From the NCBI RefSeq assembly GCF_020829445.1, contig NZ_JAIVFV010000047.1, positions 1-43,689 of the forward strand: 43,689 bases of DNA, in the 5' to 3' direction. Under the pieces are notes generated by a model. It had not been told where the DNA came from. It ran no database searches and saw only the letters and a program-made list of their open reading frames with translations. The DNA is from Nostoc sp. CHAB 5836 (GTDB lineage Bacteria; Cyanobacteriota; Cyanobacteriia; Cyanobacteriales; Nostocaceae). Both the position numbers and the translations under genes were made by a program. Shown here in pieces: positions 23,523 through 31,980 of the stretch. Every line of letters begins with the position of its first letter. The stretch's first letter is position 1.

Positions 23523-26500
23523 TTAATGGGGCTTACCCGTAATTGTGAATGCTGCCCAGTAGTAAGGATGATTATAAAGATTTTTATCTGATGCCATTTT
23601 ACTATTTCTATATAGCTGTGTGGCTAAATAAGTTTGAATTCGTACTTCCTCAGTATGCAGATTATTCAAGATATCTTCATACCATTTTGTCAGTTCTCCA
23701 GCAGTTAATTCTTTTAGCCATCGTGTTGCTTCAGCTAAGGCTGTAACTGCTGATTTATTGGGCTGTAATCGTCGGTAAAACTCGATCATCACCAAGGCAC
23801 TAGCTGAAGATTCTACACTCCAGAGAGTACTGACTACATGAGGTATGCCTTGACTCACTAAACCACTCACTAAACTCACATATTCACTGCTGATAGTGTA
23901 ATTGCTAGTACTTAAATTTTCACAAGCAGAGAGGGTAATAAGGTTATAACTTACAAGATTTTGTTGGCAGATTTCATCTAGAGTAAGTCTATCTTCACCT
24001 GCTAATGCTAATTCTGATTTTTGAGGTTCAGCCAAATTATTAGTCACATGACCCGTAAAATGCAAGATGTTGTAATTATCAGATAAAGCATTTTCGACGG
24101 TATTTTTTGTAGCTTCTTCTCCCTGAATTCGTTGGATATTATTGAACATCTGACTAACAACTTCAGATTCCAGTTTGGCAAATTTCCGTGTGGGATAACC
24201 TGTACTTTCAGGATATTCAACACTAAGCAATAACTTATTTTCCCACTGCCAAATATCCTCAGTTCTGATTGATAAACCTATTTGGACGCTAGGTAAATAG
24301 GTGACGGTAAAATTTGATTCCACATTCGGTAACTCTTCGGGCGATGGGGAAGAGAGATGGAAAAGTGTATGAATGGGCAATCTGTACAAATCACGGTGAG
24401 GAATTAAAACCAGTTGGGTAATACCTTCGAGTTCCTGCGCAATTGTGGAAATATTCAGGATTTCATACAGTTGCAACAGTTTCTCTTCCATATCAACTCG
24501 CCAAGAATGCTGACTTTTACTTTCTTTATCTTGGGCCGTGCTGCGATATTCTTGGTATTGTTGATGCCAATCTTCTAACCAAGTTTCAAATTTAATTAGC
24601 CGTTGCACTGCTTCTGGTAGGGGCAATTCATTTAGACGGATAGCGTCTTCTCCTAAAGGTATTGCCCCAGGATCTTGCATGGGTGTAAAGAGCAGGATCG
24701 GTGATGGCGCTTGGTCTTTGAGGATGAAAGTATGTAGGGCAACTGGACTGATATGCCAGTAAATAATTGCTGTTGTCGGATTGAATAGTTGTTGAATTGC
24801 GCCATAATCAAGGGAGTAAATATGATCATTCCAGCCAGAAAGTAGCCAGTTTAAACAAGCATTTTTACCTTGTTCGGCAATTTCCCAGGCTTCAACTAAA
24901 TCACCCGATTCTACGGCTAAATCAACTGCCAATTGCTCAAAACCTGCAAATTTCAGAGCTAGCTGTTTTTTACTTTCGTCTGAGCGAGTTTCTTCACTCA
25001 GCAATTGTCGCAATAAATCTGTGCCACGTTGCAGCAATTCTTGAACTTGTGTTGTTTGTCCCAAGCCCATCAGCACTTTGCTTAGAGATAGCAAAACCTC
25101 CAGGTGCAACTGGGGAAAATACTCTAGTGTTAGAGTTAAGAGTGCTTGATGATACTCAGATGCGGCTTTGCGCCAAGAATCGCGGGGATTGGGATGTTTT
25201 TTGCCTTGTTCGTAGTACGTATTAGCGATCGCAAAATGCAATCTCCCCCAACCTTCTGGGTGGGTATCTGTCCGCAGATGCTTTAAACCTTCCTCGTAGC
25301 TGGCTAATTTTCCTTCGTAGCCACCCTGTTGGAAGGTGGGATTTGTGGCTGTGATGCTATTCGACAAAGAAAGCAATATGTCAGAGTTCACTAAATGACC
25401 GATGGCAGTTCCCCTACCAATCCAAGCTTCCCAATAATCTTGTTTAATTTCCAAAGCCTTGTCATAACAAGCGATCGCTTCGGGAAATTGTTCTAAATAA
25501 AACAGTGCTACCGCCTGATTATACCAAGCTAAGTGGAAGTCGGGCTTAATGGCGATCGCTCGGCCATAGGAGGCGATGGCTTCTTGTCTACGTCCTAAGT
25601 TGTCTAATGCTATACCCCGGTTGTACCAAGCTAAGTAGAAATTAGCTTGAACTGAAAGTGCTTTATCCCAGGAGGCGATCGCTTCTGACCATCTGCCTAA
25701 ATTAAACAGTACTACACCCCGGTCTATCCAGACTTCGTGATACTCTGGGTCAATTTCTATCGCTCGGTCGTAAGATATAATCGCCTCGGCAAATTGTTCA
25801 CCTACAGCTAGGGCTATGCCTCGGTGATACCAGTTTTCCTGGTCTTCTGGTTCTAGATGGAGTGCTTGGTCATAACTAGAAATAGCTTCTGGTAGCCAAC
25901 CTAACTTCAGCAGCGCCAAACCCTTGCTAGACCAAGCTTCTTGGTAGTCTGGTTTGATTTCTATGGCTTTGTCAAAAGAAGCGATCGCTTCTTCAAAATA
26001 TCCTAATTCTCCGAGAGTTCCACCCCGGTTGTACCAAGCTTTGTAGAAGTCGGGCTTCAGTTGCGTGGCAATTTGGTAAGATGCGATCGCTTCATCAAAA
26101 CGTTCTAAATGGAACAGCGTCAAGCCTCGATTAAACCAATATTCGGAAAATTCGGGTTCAAGTTCAATGGCTTGGTCATAAGATGCGATCGCGCCCAACA
26201 AATCACCTGTTTTCCCTTGCTGAAGACCTTGGTAAAACCACCCTTGAGCGTCGGTAATCCGATTATCACTATGTCGCTCAATAATACCAGGGGAATTACT
26301 GCTTTGAACTGCCAAGTTAGAAGCAAGTTGCTGGACTAAATTGGTGCTTTGATCCAACCTTACCCATAACTCGTCTAATGTATTAGCCACATTTGGCTCT
26401 AAATTCGTCAAAGTGTTATCCCAGGTTTCCATCGAGGAAGACGTTGTTAATTCAGTCCTTTGTCTAGTGGAAAATAGATTTGCTCCTGTTGTAATTTGAA

Positions 26501-27371
26501 CAACTTCTTCATCGTCAAACCTGAGTTGGGCTAATGAGGCGATTGTATCTTCGGCTGCGGGGAGAGGGAGATTTTCACTTATTCTGGTTTGAGCATCTTC
26601 TCGTTCATACTCCAATATCAGTTCTTCTAAGTTCTCGGTCAATCTTTCCTCAGAAGAGGTCGTTATTGGTTCAACATCTTGCACATCATATTCCCATAAC
26701 TGCTCACCTAAGCTATGGATTAGCTCTTGTCCAGGAGAAATTGGGACAATTACTTCATCGTTGATGATTTCTAGGACATCAGGCTCATCATACTCCCATA
26801 ACTGCTCGCCTAAATTGCGAATCAGTTCTTCCCCAGGAGTAATTTCTACTAAATCTGGTTCATCATATTCCCATAACTGCTCGCCTAAATTGCGGATCAG
26901 TTCTTCCCCAGGAGTGATTTTTACACCATCTTCCGCCTGATTTTCCTCATCCTCTGTCTGTGTGGGTAAATTTTGCATTAGCCGGATGCCAATGTCATAA
27001 GCAACATCACCAATTCTGCCAACACCAAGTTCTCCCAATTCCACCATCTGTGTTGCTAACAGAGGATTCGGCGTCGGTGAAGCTAGCAAGCGTTCGCCAA
27101 ACATCACCAACCAATCTATCCAGCGTTCAGCCGGAATGCGATTTTCGAGCCGTTGCAGATACTTCAATGCCCACTGTCGTCCTCGTGCTTGATGCACACC
27201 TTGTAACAATTGGATAAATAATTGTTCCAGATCCGCATTGGTTAGTTCTGGCAGTACCTCCACCAGATTGTGTCCTCTTGCACCCTTGAGAGAACTAGTA
27301 TTTCTACTTGCAATGAGGCGCTTGAAAAACCTTTTAAGCGACTGCGATATCCGCCTGAGCATCTGCCACAC
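23523..27371 (-). CDS. TPR-CHAT protein (caspase-family protease-like), 1282 residues
   Basis: Layout: N-terminal helical domain (about 43-133) shared with the neighbouring 232-residue protein; an acidic linker with three copies of a ~25-residue unit, I(T/S)PG(E/Q)ELI..LGEQLWEYD, with WEYD at 167-170, 192-195 and 226-229; about eight TPR units (about 377-660, such as AWYNRGIALDNLGRRQEAIA); a helical middle; and a C-terminal CHAT domain (about 1000-1282). The CHAT dyad appears intact: His1108 in HFTGH and Cys1150 in TLSACENLS. CHAT proteins are caspase-related peptidases; TPR-CHAT enzymes take part in signalling and some CRISPR-linked defence, but no CRISPR gene is nearby. Target unknown. Probably expressed with the upstream paralogue. 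Confidence 0.92.
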   Translation of the reverse strand: MWQMLRRISQSLKRFFKRLIASRNTSSLKGARGHNLVEVLPELTNADLEQLFIQLLQGVHQARGRQWALKYLQRLENRIPAERWIDWLVMFGERLLASPTPNPLLATQMVELGELGVGRIGDVAYDIGIRLMQNLPTQTEDEENQAEDGVKITPGEELIRNLGEQLWEYDEPDLVEITPGEELIRNLGEQLWEYDEPDVLEIINDEVIVPISPGQELIHSLGEQLWEYDVQDVEPITTSSEERLTENLEELILEYEREDAQTRISENLPLPAAEDTIASLAQLRFDDEEVVQITTGANLFSTRQRTELTTSSSMETWDNTLTNLEPNVANTLDELWVRLDQSTNLVQQLASNLAVQSSNSPGIIERHSDNRITDAQGWFYQGLQQGKTGDLLGAIASYDQAIELEPEFSEYWFNRGLTLFHLERFDEAIASYQIATQLKPDFYKAWYNRGGTLGELGYFEEAIASFDKAIEIKPDYQEAWSSKGLALLKLGWLPEAISSYDQALHLEPEDQENWYHRGIALAVGEQFAEAIISYDRAIEIDPEYHEVWIDRGVVLFNLGRWSEAIASWDKALSVQANFYLAWYNRGIALDNLGRRQEAIASYGRAIAIKPDFHLAWYNQAVALFYLEQFPEAIACYDKALEIKQDYWEAWIGRGTAIGHLVNSDILLSLSNSITATNPTFQQGGYEGKLASYEEGLKHLRTDTHPEGWGRLHFAIANTYYEQGKKHPNPRDSWRKAASEYHQALLTLTLEYFPQLHLEVLLSLSKVLMGLGQTTQVQELLQRGTDLLRQLLSEETRSDESKKQLALKFAGFEQLAVDLAVESGDLVEAWEIAEQGKNACLNWLLSGWNDHIYSLDYGAIQQLFNPTTAIIYWHISPVALHTFILKDQAPSPILLFTPMQDPGAIPLGEDAIRLNELPLPEAVQRLIKFETWLEDWHQQYQEYRSTAQDKESKSQHSWRVDMEEKLLQLYEILNISTIAQELEGITQLVLIPHRDLYRLPIHTLFHLSSPSPEELPNVESNFTVTYLPSVQIGLSIRTEDIWQWENKLLLSVEYPESTGYPTRKFAKLESEVVSQMFNNIQRIQGEEATKNTVENALSDNYNILHFTGHVTNNLAEPQKSELALAGEDRLTLDEICQQNLVSYNLITLSACENLSTSNYTISSEYVSLVSGLVSQGIPHVVSTLWSVESSASALVMIEFYRRLQPNKSAVTALAEATRWLKELTAGELTKWYEDILNNLHTEEVRIQTYLATQLYRNSKMASDKNLYNHPYYWAAFTITGKPH

Positions 27372-27560
27372 TCTTGGATTTTGTTTTTTTCGATTGTAGC
27401 CATCCTTGTGTTAAAAAAATCATTAATTACGTAAAAACCCATTATATTCAGACAGCGATTCCGTAGCAGGTTAGCAAAAAATATACAAATCTTCAAGAGG
27501 ATAGCATTACAACGTTACAATTCCCAGATTGAACCCTTGAATTTTGATTTTGCCAAGCCG

Positions 27561-28259
27561 TTAATTTTCTGTTTGCTCTGTAGTCCCTTGACCAGCAGGA
27601 TATAATTGGTTAATTAATGCCTGGACAAGCATTTCTGGATCATCTGTTTCAACGGCAAGCTGTTGAGCAATCTGCTGGCGTAAATTTTCATCCTCCTGCA
27701 ACATCACAAACAACTCTTCTAGGGTGACAGTTTGGTATTCTCCCTCCGGGGGGTTCTCTGGTGCATCTGCTGACTGTGATACTGGGGTGGTTGGCTCAGA
27801 TGGCAAAGTCGTAGTAAAAGCATCTGGCCCTTCATATTCCCAAATTGGTTCACCTTCGTTGCGTGTCAACAACTGCATCCCGATACTATAGGCAACATCT
27901 GTGATTTCTCCGATGCCCAACTCACCCAGTTGCACTAACCGCGCAGCTATTTCATTATTGGGTGTAGGTGATGCGAGCAATCTGTCACCAAAGCGCCCTA
28001 ACCATTCAACCCAGCGTTCTGTTGGGATCCGATGTTCAATATTATCCAGCCACTTCCGTGCCCATGCTTCCCCTCGTGCTTGATGTACTCCAAGTAATAG
28101 TTCGTTGAAGAGAAATTCCAGATCGGTATCGCTTAAAGGTGGTGCTGGTTCTTTCTGTACATTTCCCCTAGATTTTGAGGTAGTTTGTTTTCCACCAAAC
28201 AAGCTCTGAAAAAGCTTTTTGAACCATTGAAATAGCCGCTTGAGCATCTGCTGCACCAT
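27561..28259 (-). CDS. Stand-alone protein sharing the N-terminal domain of the TPR-CHAT protein
   Basis: Predicted 232-residue protein. Residues about 42-131 align by eye with residues 44-133 of the TPR-CHAT protein at roughly 55 of 90 identical positions, including GVHQARG, RLLASPTPN, LGELG and DVAY. Both start with a basic amphipathic helix (here MLKRLFQWFKKLFQSLFGG), which could bind membrane. After the domain comes one WEYEGPD motif, matching the WEYD motifs of its neighbour, then a Pro/Thr-rich linker and a C-terminal helical part (LEELFVMLQEDENLRQQIAQ). No catalytic motif is visible. It lies 189 bp upstream on the same strand, so a partner, regulator or substrate role for the CHAT protein is plausible but inferred. 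Confidence 0.8.
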   Translation of the reverse strand: MVQQMLKRLFQWFKKLFQSLFGGKQTTSKSRGNVQKEPAPPLSDTDLEFLFNELLLGVHQARGEAWARKWLDNIEHRIPTERWVEWLGRFGDRLLASPTPNNEIAARLVQLGELGIGEITDVAYSIGMQLLTRNEGEPIWEYEGPDAFTTTLPSEPTTPVSQSADAPENPPEGEYQTVTLEELFVMLQEDENLRQQIAQQLAVETDDPEMLVQALINQLYPAGQGTTEQTEN

Positions 28260-28330
28260 CGAGTATTGCTTATCCTAAGATTGTAGCGATCGCACTGGAC
28301 TATAGCGCTAGTTCAGTCAATAAAATGTAT

Positions 28331-28376
28331 GGTCATTTGTCAATGGTCATTTGTCATTTGTCATTTGTCATTTGTT
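28331..28376 (-). repeat. Heptamer tandem repeat ACAAATG (reverse orientation)
   Basis: Tandem TCATTTG units (some TCAATGG) between the 232-residue protein gene and dnaX. Confidence 0.85.
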
Positions 28377-28489
28377 AAGAGTTATCTCCTGCTCCCCAAT
28401 TACTCCAATAGAACAAATGTACTAAATAATATGCTATAATTCCCATACGTTGATGTTGAAATCATAGTAGAGGATAAGCTCTGGTTAGT

Positions 28490-28560
28490 TGCTTTGCTGA
28501 GTGCCAAAATTTACGGCACTAGTTGAGTGTTGGGCTATGGCAACATCGATAAACAAAGCA
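28490..28560 (+). promoter_or_regulatory. Candidate three-way-junction RNA upstream of dnaX
   Basis: TGCTTTG (28490-28496) can pair with CAAAGCA (28554-28560), enclosing two hairpins: GTGCC/GGCAC (28501-28519) and GTTG/CAAC (28529-28544). It lies 85 bp before the dnaX ATG. It could be a leader structure; no known RNA family was recognised. Confidence 0.25.
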
Positions 28561-28644
28561 GGTACGACAGTTTAAAATAATTGAATCCTCAACTCGACTC
28601 GGTGCTACTAATTAACTTTGAAAGGCATTGAAGTCTATATTTCC

Positions 28645-31600
28645 ATGTCTTACGAACCCCTGCACCACAAATATCGCCCCAAGAGTTTTGCTGAATTGGT
28701 GGGCCAAGAGGCGATCGCCACCACCCTCACCAACGCGATCGGCACATCCAAAATCGCCCCCGCCTATTTATTCACTGGGCCCAGAGGTACGGGGAAAACT
28801 TCTAGTGCCCGAATTCTAGCTAAATCCCTCAATTGTCTCAAAAGTGACAAGCCCACTGCTGAACCCTGCGGCGTGTGTGAAGTTTGTCAGGGAATTACCA
28901 AGGGCTACGCCTTAGACATAATTGAAATCGATGCTGCTAGTAATACTGGTGTCGATAATATCCGCGAGTTGATTGAAAAAGCCCAGTTTGCTCCTGTGCA
29001 ATGTCGATATAAGGTTTATGTAATCGATGAATGCTTAACCGGAGATTCTCTGATTTTGACTGATGAGGGACTTCACAGAATTGACGATCCCAAAATTAAA
29101 GGCAAGAAAGTACTGAGTTACAACGACTCATCTCTTAAGTGGGAATTCAAGAAAGTTGTCAGGTGGTTAGACCAAGGAGAACGACAAACCTTGGTCATCA
29201 AAACAAGTAACCGAGAAATTAGATGTACGGGTAATCATTTAATTAGGACAAACCAGGGATGGCTACCAGCAAAGGACGTAAAAGAAGGAGTGAAGATACT
29301 ATCCCCTGTGAATGTGGATGCGGCATCCTCATTTACAAATTTGGTATCGATGGACGCACCCGGAGATTTGCTAGCGGACACCAGTTTAAAGGCAATACAT
29401 CAGGGCAAAAATCATACGACCTGGAATCTATCGTTAAACAAGCCGAATTACTCCGACCTTTGTGTGCTTGCGGGTGTGGAGAAAAGCTTGATATCCCAAC
29501 CTTTTTACAAAAAAAAGGTCGAGGAATCATCAGCATCCAGTCTCGCTGGGAAAAACATCCATATAAAAAAGGACACGGAATTTGGGAACTTAGAACAGAA
29601 AAGTTCCTTGCCAATGCGGCAGTTATACAGCCAAATGCACTTGGGCTTGTCTACGGAACCTTGCTTGGAGATTGTTCTATCAGTTATCCCAATAAATACA
29701 GCAGATTCCCCAGATTGTGTTGGACACACTCAGAAAAACAGCAAGAATGGTTGGAATACAAAGCCTATCGCCTTCAAGAATTGCGTCCAAAACTGCGAAT
29801 TACAGCCAACAAAGGATACGGAAACATATCAGTTACCTGTAACACAGGTTGCCATCCCCAACTCAAAGATGTCTTTGACATTGTTAAACCGAATAGGGAT
29901 AAAAAACTCGTCTCTATGGACTGGCTTAATCGAATTACCCCAGAAGGACTTGCTTGGTGGTTTTGCGATGATGGCTCACTTGCCCTCAGTCCAGAAGGAA
30001 GTCCACAAATTCAGCTACATACCGAAGGATTCTCTGCCGGAGAAAATCAACTCATTGCTACTTGGCTTACAACAATGGGATACTCAGCAACAACAAAATT
30101 TTACACCAGAAGTACTACAGGCAAGACATACCACTATATACGGTTGGGAGCAAGCACCAGTAGAAAATGGCTGGCAGACCTTAAACAATATTCCATCCCC
30201 TCGATGGATTACAAGTTTGGAGACAGTCGAATCTGTTCACCTCGCTGGAATTGAGCGAGTCTATGACATTGAAGTAGCAGATAATCATAACTTTGTGGCA
30301 AATATGCTCTTAGTGCATAATTGCCATATGCTCAGTACCCAGGCATTCAACGCGCTACTGAAGACCTTAGAAGAACCACCGAGGCACGTAGTTTTTGTGT
30401 TGGCAACAACAGACCCGCAACGGGTGTTACCAACAATTATTTCGCGCTGTCAAAGGTTTGATTTTAGACGCATTCAGTTAGAGGCGATGGTGAAGCATTT
30501 AAGTGCGATCGCATCTTATGAAAACATTCAGATTTCACCCGATGCTGTCACCCTGGTAGGCCAACTCGCTCAAGGAGGATTGCGCGATGCCGAAAGTCTA
30601 CTTGACCAATTGGGTTTGTTAGCGGGTGAAGTAACACCAGAGCGAGTTTGGGATTTAGTGGGGACGGTAAGCGAACAGGACTTGTTAAAGCTGTTAAATG
30701 CGATCGCTCTAGATAAACCAGAAGCAGTTCTGGACTGTACTCACTACATTTTAGATCGTGGTCGAGAACCCCTAACTATTCTGCAAAATCTCGCCGCCTT
30801 CTACCGCGATTTACTCATAGCTAAAACAGCACCCAATCGCCACGACTTGGTTGCTTGTACTTTGCAAACTTGGACAGCGTTGGTTGAGTTTGCTCAATAT
30901 TGGGATATGAGCAGGATTTTAGCAGGACAGCAGCACCTGCGAACATCCGAAGTCCAAATTAAAAATACCACCCAGCCGCGCTTGTGGTTGGAGGTAACAT
31001 TACTAGGATTGTTACCCAGTGCAACAAATATTCAGCCACAAGCCCCAAGTGTCGCGCCGCGACTTAACACACCTGCTATATCTCCAAGCTATCCTCCAGC
31101 AGTTACCCAAAATCAGACAGTCTCTTCTCTACCTTTAGCTGAACCGCAAACAAATCATAATTCTGCATCTCCCAATCATCTAGCGGCTGTCCAAAATCAG
31201 CCGGTCACTTCATCTCCCCCAGTTGAACAGCAAACAAATCACAATTCTGCTGCTAACTCAGTATCACCACCAACCCCAGAACCCGTAGTTGTACCAATAC
31301 CACCTGCGAATGTTGAACCAGTAAGTTCAGAAGTGATTGGGGAAACACAATATGACTTAACTCAGGTTTGGCAACAGGTACTTGCTAACCTCCAGCCAAA
31401 ATCAAGGCAAGAAATGCTACGTCAAATGAGCCAACTCATAGAGTTTGACGGTGATGTGGCTCGAATTGTTATCAAACAAGCATGGTATGACAAGGGGAAA
31501 TCTTATTTACCGATGATTACGGCAGCTTTCCAGCAGACTTTCCAGCGTGAAATCCAAATAATTATAGAAAAAGGAACTGCTTCCAACTCTACCTCAGCTA

Positions 31601-31980
31601 AAAAAAATCTTCCCTCAAAAGATTCTACTCGCCCTCAGCAACCACCAACTCCCACTTACAACCAGCAAATTCCGCCTCCAGCGCCAGTACCGCAGCCAAC
31701 AACTCTACCACCAGCACCACTAAAAAGCGAGTCAGCAGCAAACAACGGAAATGGGGCAAATCGAAATGGAGTAAATGGAAATGGGGTGCGAACCTTGCCT
31801 CCAGCGCCAAAGCCAACACCCGCACCTGATTGGGAACCTGACGAAGTAGCGATCGCAGCTCAACGTCTAGCAGAATTTTTCAACGGACAAATTATCCGTT
31901 TTGCAGATGACTTCCCAGAATTCTCCGACTCCATAACTACACCAGAATGGGTAGAAGAATCAGAAGTTGATGATGAATAA
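28645..31980 (+). CDS. dnaX: DNA polymerase III subunit gamma/tau, interrupted by an intein
   Basis: Clamp-loader ATPase. The precursor has 1111 residues; removing the 430-residue intein leaves 681, normal for cyanobacteria. The N-extein has the P-loop GPRGTGKTS (45-53) and zinc-binding Cys64, 75, 78 and 81. The intein (residues 130-559) splits Walker B between VYVIDE and CHML, so DnaX is inactive until splicing. The C-extein opens CHMLSTQAFNALLKTLEEPP; FVLATTDPQRVLPTIISRCQ contains sensor 1 and the arginine-finger region, then the collar domain, a Pro/Gln/Asn-rich linker and an acidic end. The TTG nine codons upstream was rejected because MSYEPLHHKYRP is the family's normal start. Confidence 0.95.
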   Translation: MSYEPLHHKYRPKSFAELVGQEAIATTLTNAIGTSKIAPAYLFTGPRGTGKTSSARILAKSLNCLKSDKPTAEPCGVCEVCQGITKGYALDIIEIDAASNTGVDNIRELIEKAQFAPVQCRYKVYVIDECLTGDSLILTDEGLHRIDDPKIKGKKVLSYNDSSLKWEFKKVVRWLDQGERQTLVIKTSNREIRCTGNHLIRTNQGWLPAKDVKEGVKILSPVNVDAASSFTNLVSMDAPGDLLADTSLKAIHQGKNHTTWNLSLNKPNYSDLCVLAGVEKSLISQPFYKKKVEESSASSLAGKNIHIKKDTEFGNLEQKSSLPMRQLYSQMHLGLSTEPCLEIVLSVIPINTADSPDCVGHTQKNSKNGWNTKPIAFKNCVQNCELQPTKDTETYQLPVTQVAIPNSKMSLTLLNRIGIKNSSLWTGLIELPQKDLLGGFAMMAHLPSVQKEVHKFSYIPKDSLPEKINSLLLGLQQWDTQQQQNFTPEVLQARHTTIYGWEQAPVENGWQTLNNIPSPRWITSLETVESVHLAGIERVYDIEVADNHNFVANMLLVHNCHMLSTQAFNALLKTLEEPPRHVVFVLATTDPQRVLPTIISRCQRFDFRRIQLEAMVKHLSAIASYENIQISPDAVTLVGQLAQGGLRDAESLLDQLGLLAGEVTPERVWDLVGTVSEQDLLKLLNAIALDKPEAVLDCTHYILDRGREPLTILQNLAAFYRDLLIAKTAPNRHDLVACTLQTWTALVEFAQYWDMSRILAGQQHLRTSEVQIKNTTQPRLWLEVTLLGLLPSATNIQPQAPSVAPRLNTPAISPSYPPAVTQNQTVSSLPLAEPQTNHNSASPNHLAAVQNQPVTSSPPVEQQTNHNSAANSVSPPTPEPVVVPIPPANVEPVSSEVIGETQYDLTQVWQQVLANLQPKSRQEMLRQMSQLIEFDGDVARIVIKQAWYDKGKSYLPMITAAFQQTFQREIQIIIEKGTASNSTSAKKNLPSKDSTRPQQPPTPTYNQQIPPPAPVPQPTTLPPAPLKSESAANNGNGANRNGVNGNGVRTLPPAPKPTPAPDWEPDEVAIAAQRLAEFFNGQIIRFADDFPEFSDSITTPEWVEESEVDDE
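29032..30321 (+). other. DnaX intein (430 residues), frame shared with dnaX
   Basis: Self-splicing protein element inserted after DE of the Walker B motif. The N-terminal block begins with the required Cys (CLTGDSLILTDEG). Block B is in IRCTGNHLIRTNQGW, with the T-x-x-H pattern given by TGNH. The C-terminal blocks are VYDIEVADNHNFVANMLLVHN with penultimate His and terminal Asn, and the next extein residue is Cys. These residues predict efficient splicing. Between about residue 92 and 395 the intein frame has no endonuclease motif and low-complexity-like composition (LQQWDTQQQQNFT), yet no stop codon for about 300 codons. A second gene in another frame (29259-30254) occupies this same stretch. 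From memory, the characterised Synechocystis DnaX intein has the same length and site. Confidence 0.93.
29259..30254 (+). CDS. LAGLIDADG-type homing endonuclease encoded out of frame inside the intein
   Basis: A 331-residue protein in a frame different from dnaX/intein. Two putative zinc fingers open it: C17-x-C19-G-C21 with H41 in ASGH, and C69-x-C71-G-C73 with H106 in KKGH, both of the CxCGCG...GH type seen in some phage and homing nucleases. The LAGLIDADG-like motifs follow: GLVYGTLLGDCSI (129-141, acidic D138) and GLAWWFCDDGSL (230-241). The second is followed by IQLHTEGFSAGENQLIATWL and IPSMDYKF, the layout of the LAGLIDADG_2-type family. It should cut intein-less dnaX and promote homing. 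Its ATG overlaps the end of intein block B and its TGA the start of block F, so it fills almost exactly the space where inteins normally carry an in-frame endonuclease. AGGA lies 10 nt upstream of the ATG. Confidence 0.85.
   Translation: MATSKGRKRRSEDTIPCECGCGILIYKFGIDGRTRRFASGHQFKGNTSGQKSYDLESIVKQAELLRPLCACGCGEKLDIPTFLQKKGRGIISIQSRWEKHPYKKGHGIWELRTEKFLANAAVIQPNALGLVYGTLLGDCSISYPNKYSRFPRLCWTHSEKQQEWLEYKAYRLQELRPKLRITANKGYGNISVTCNTGCHPQLKDVFDIVKPNRDKKLVSMDWLNRITPEGLAWWFCDDGSLALSPEGSPQIQLHTEGFSAGENQLIATWLTTMGYSATTKFYTRSTTGKTYHYIRLGASTSRKWLADLKQYSIPSMDYKFGDSRICSPRWN

Larger units (their letters stand above)
28260..28644. other. Intergenic region before dnaX
   Basis: Holds a TCATTTG heptamer array (28331-28376) and a potential three-way junction (28490-28560). 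Sequence upstream of the dnaX ATG has no strong ribosome site. No gene was seen. Confidence 0.6.

Noticed and set aside
23549..27217. Rightward frames antisense to the TPR-CHAT gene
   Set aside because: Shadows of a well-supported gene; no motif.
23523..28259. CRISPR-linked (Craspase-type) role for the TPR-CHAT protein
   Set aside because: No cas or gRAMP gene within the window; domain similarity alone does not support it.
29333..29729. Leftward frames inside the intein
   Set aside because: Antisense to two already overlapping frames, no motif or start signal; chance.
31599..31608. A8 run in dnaX as a frameshift site making a short gamma subunit
   Set aside because: Neither shifted frame ends soon after the run by eye, and the classic slippery sequence plus hairpin is not evident.
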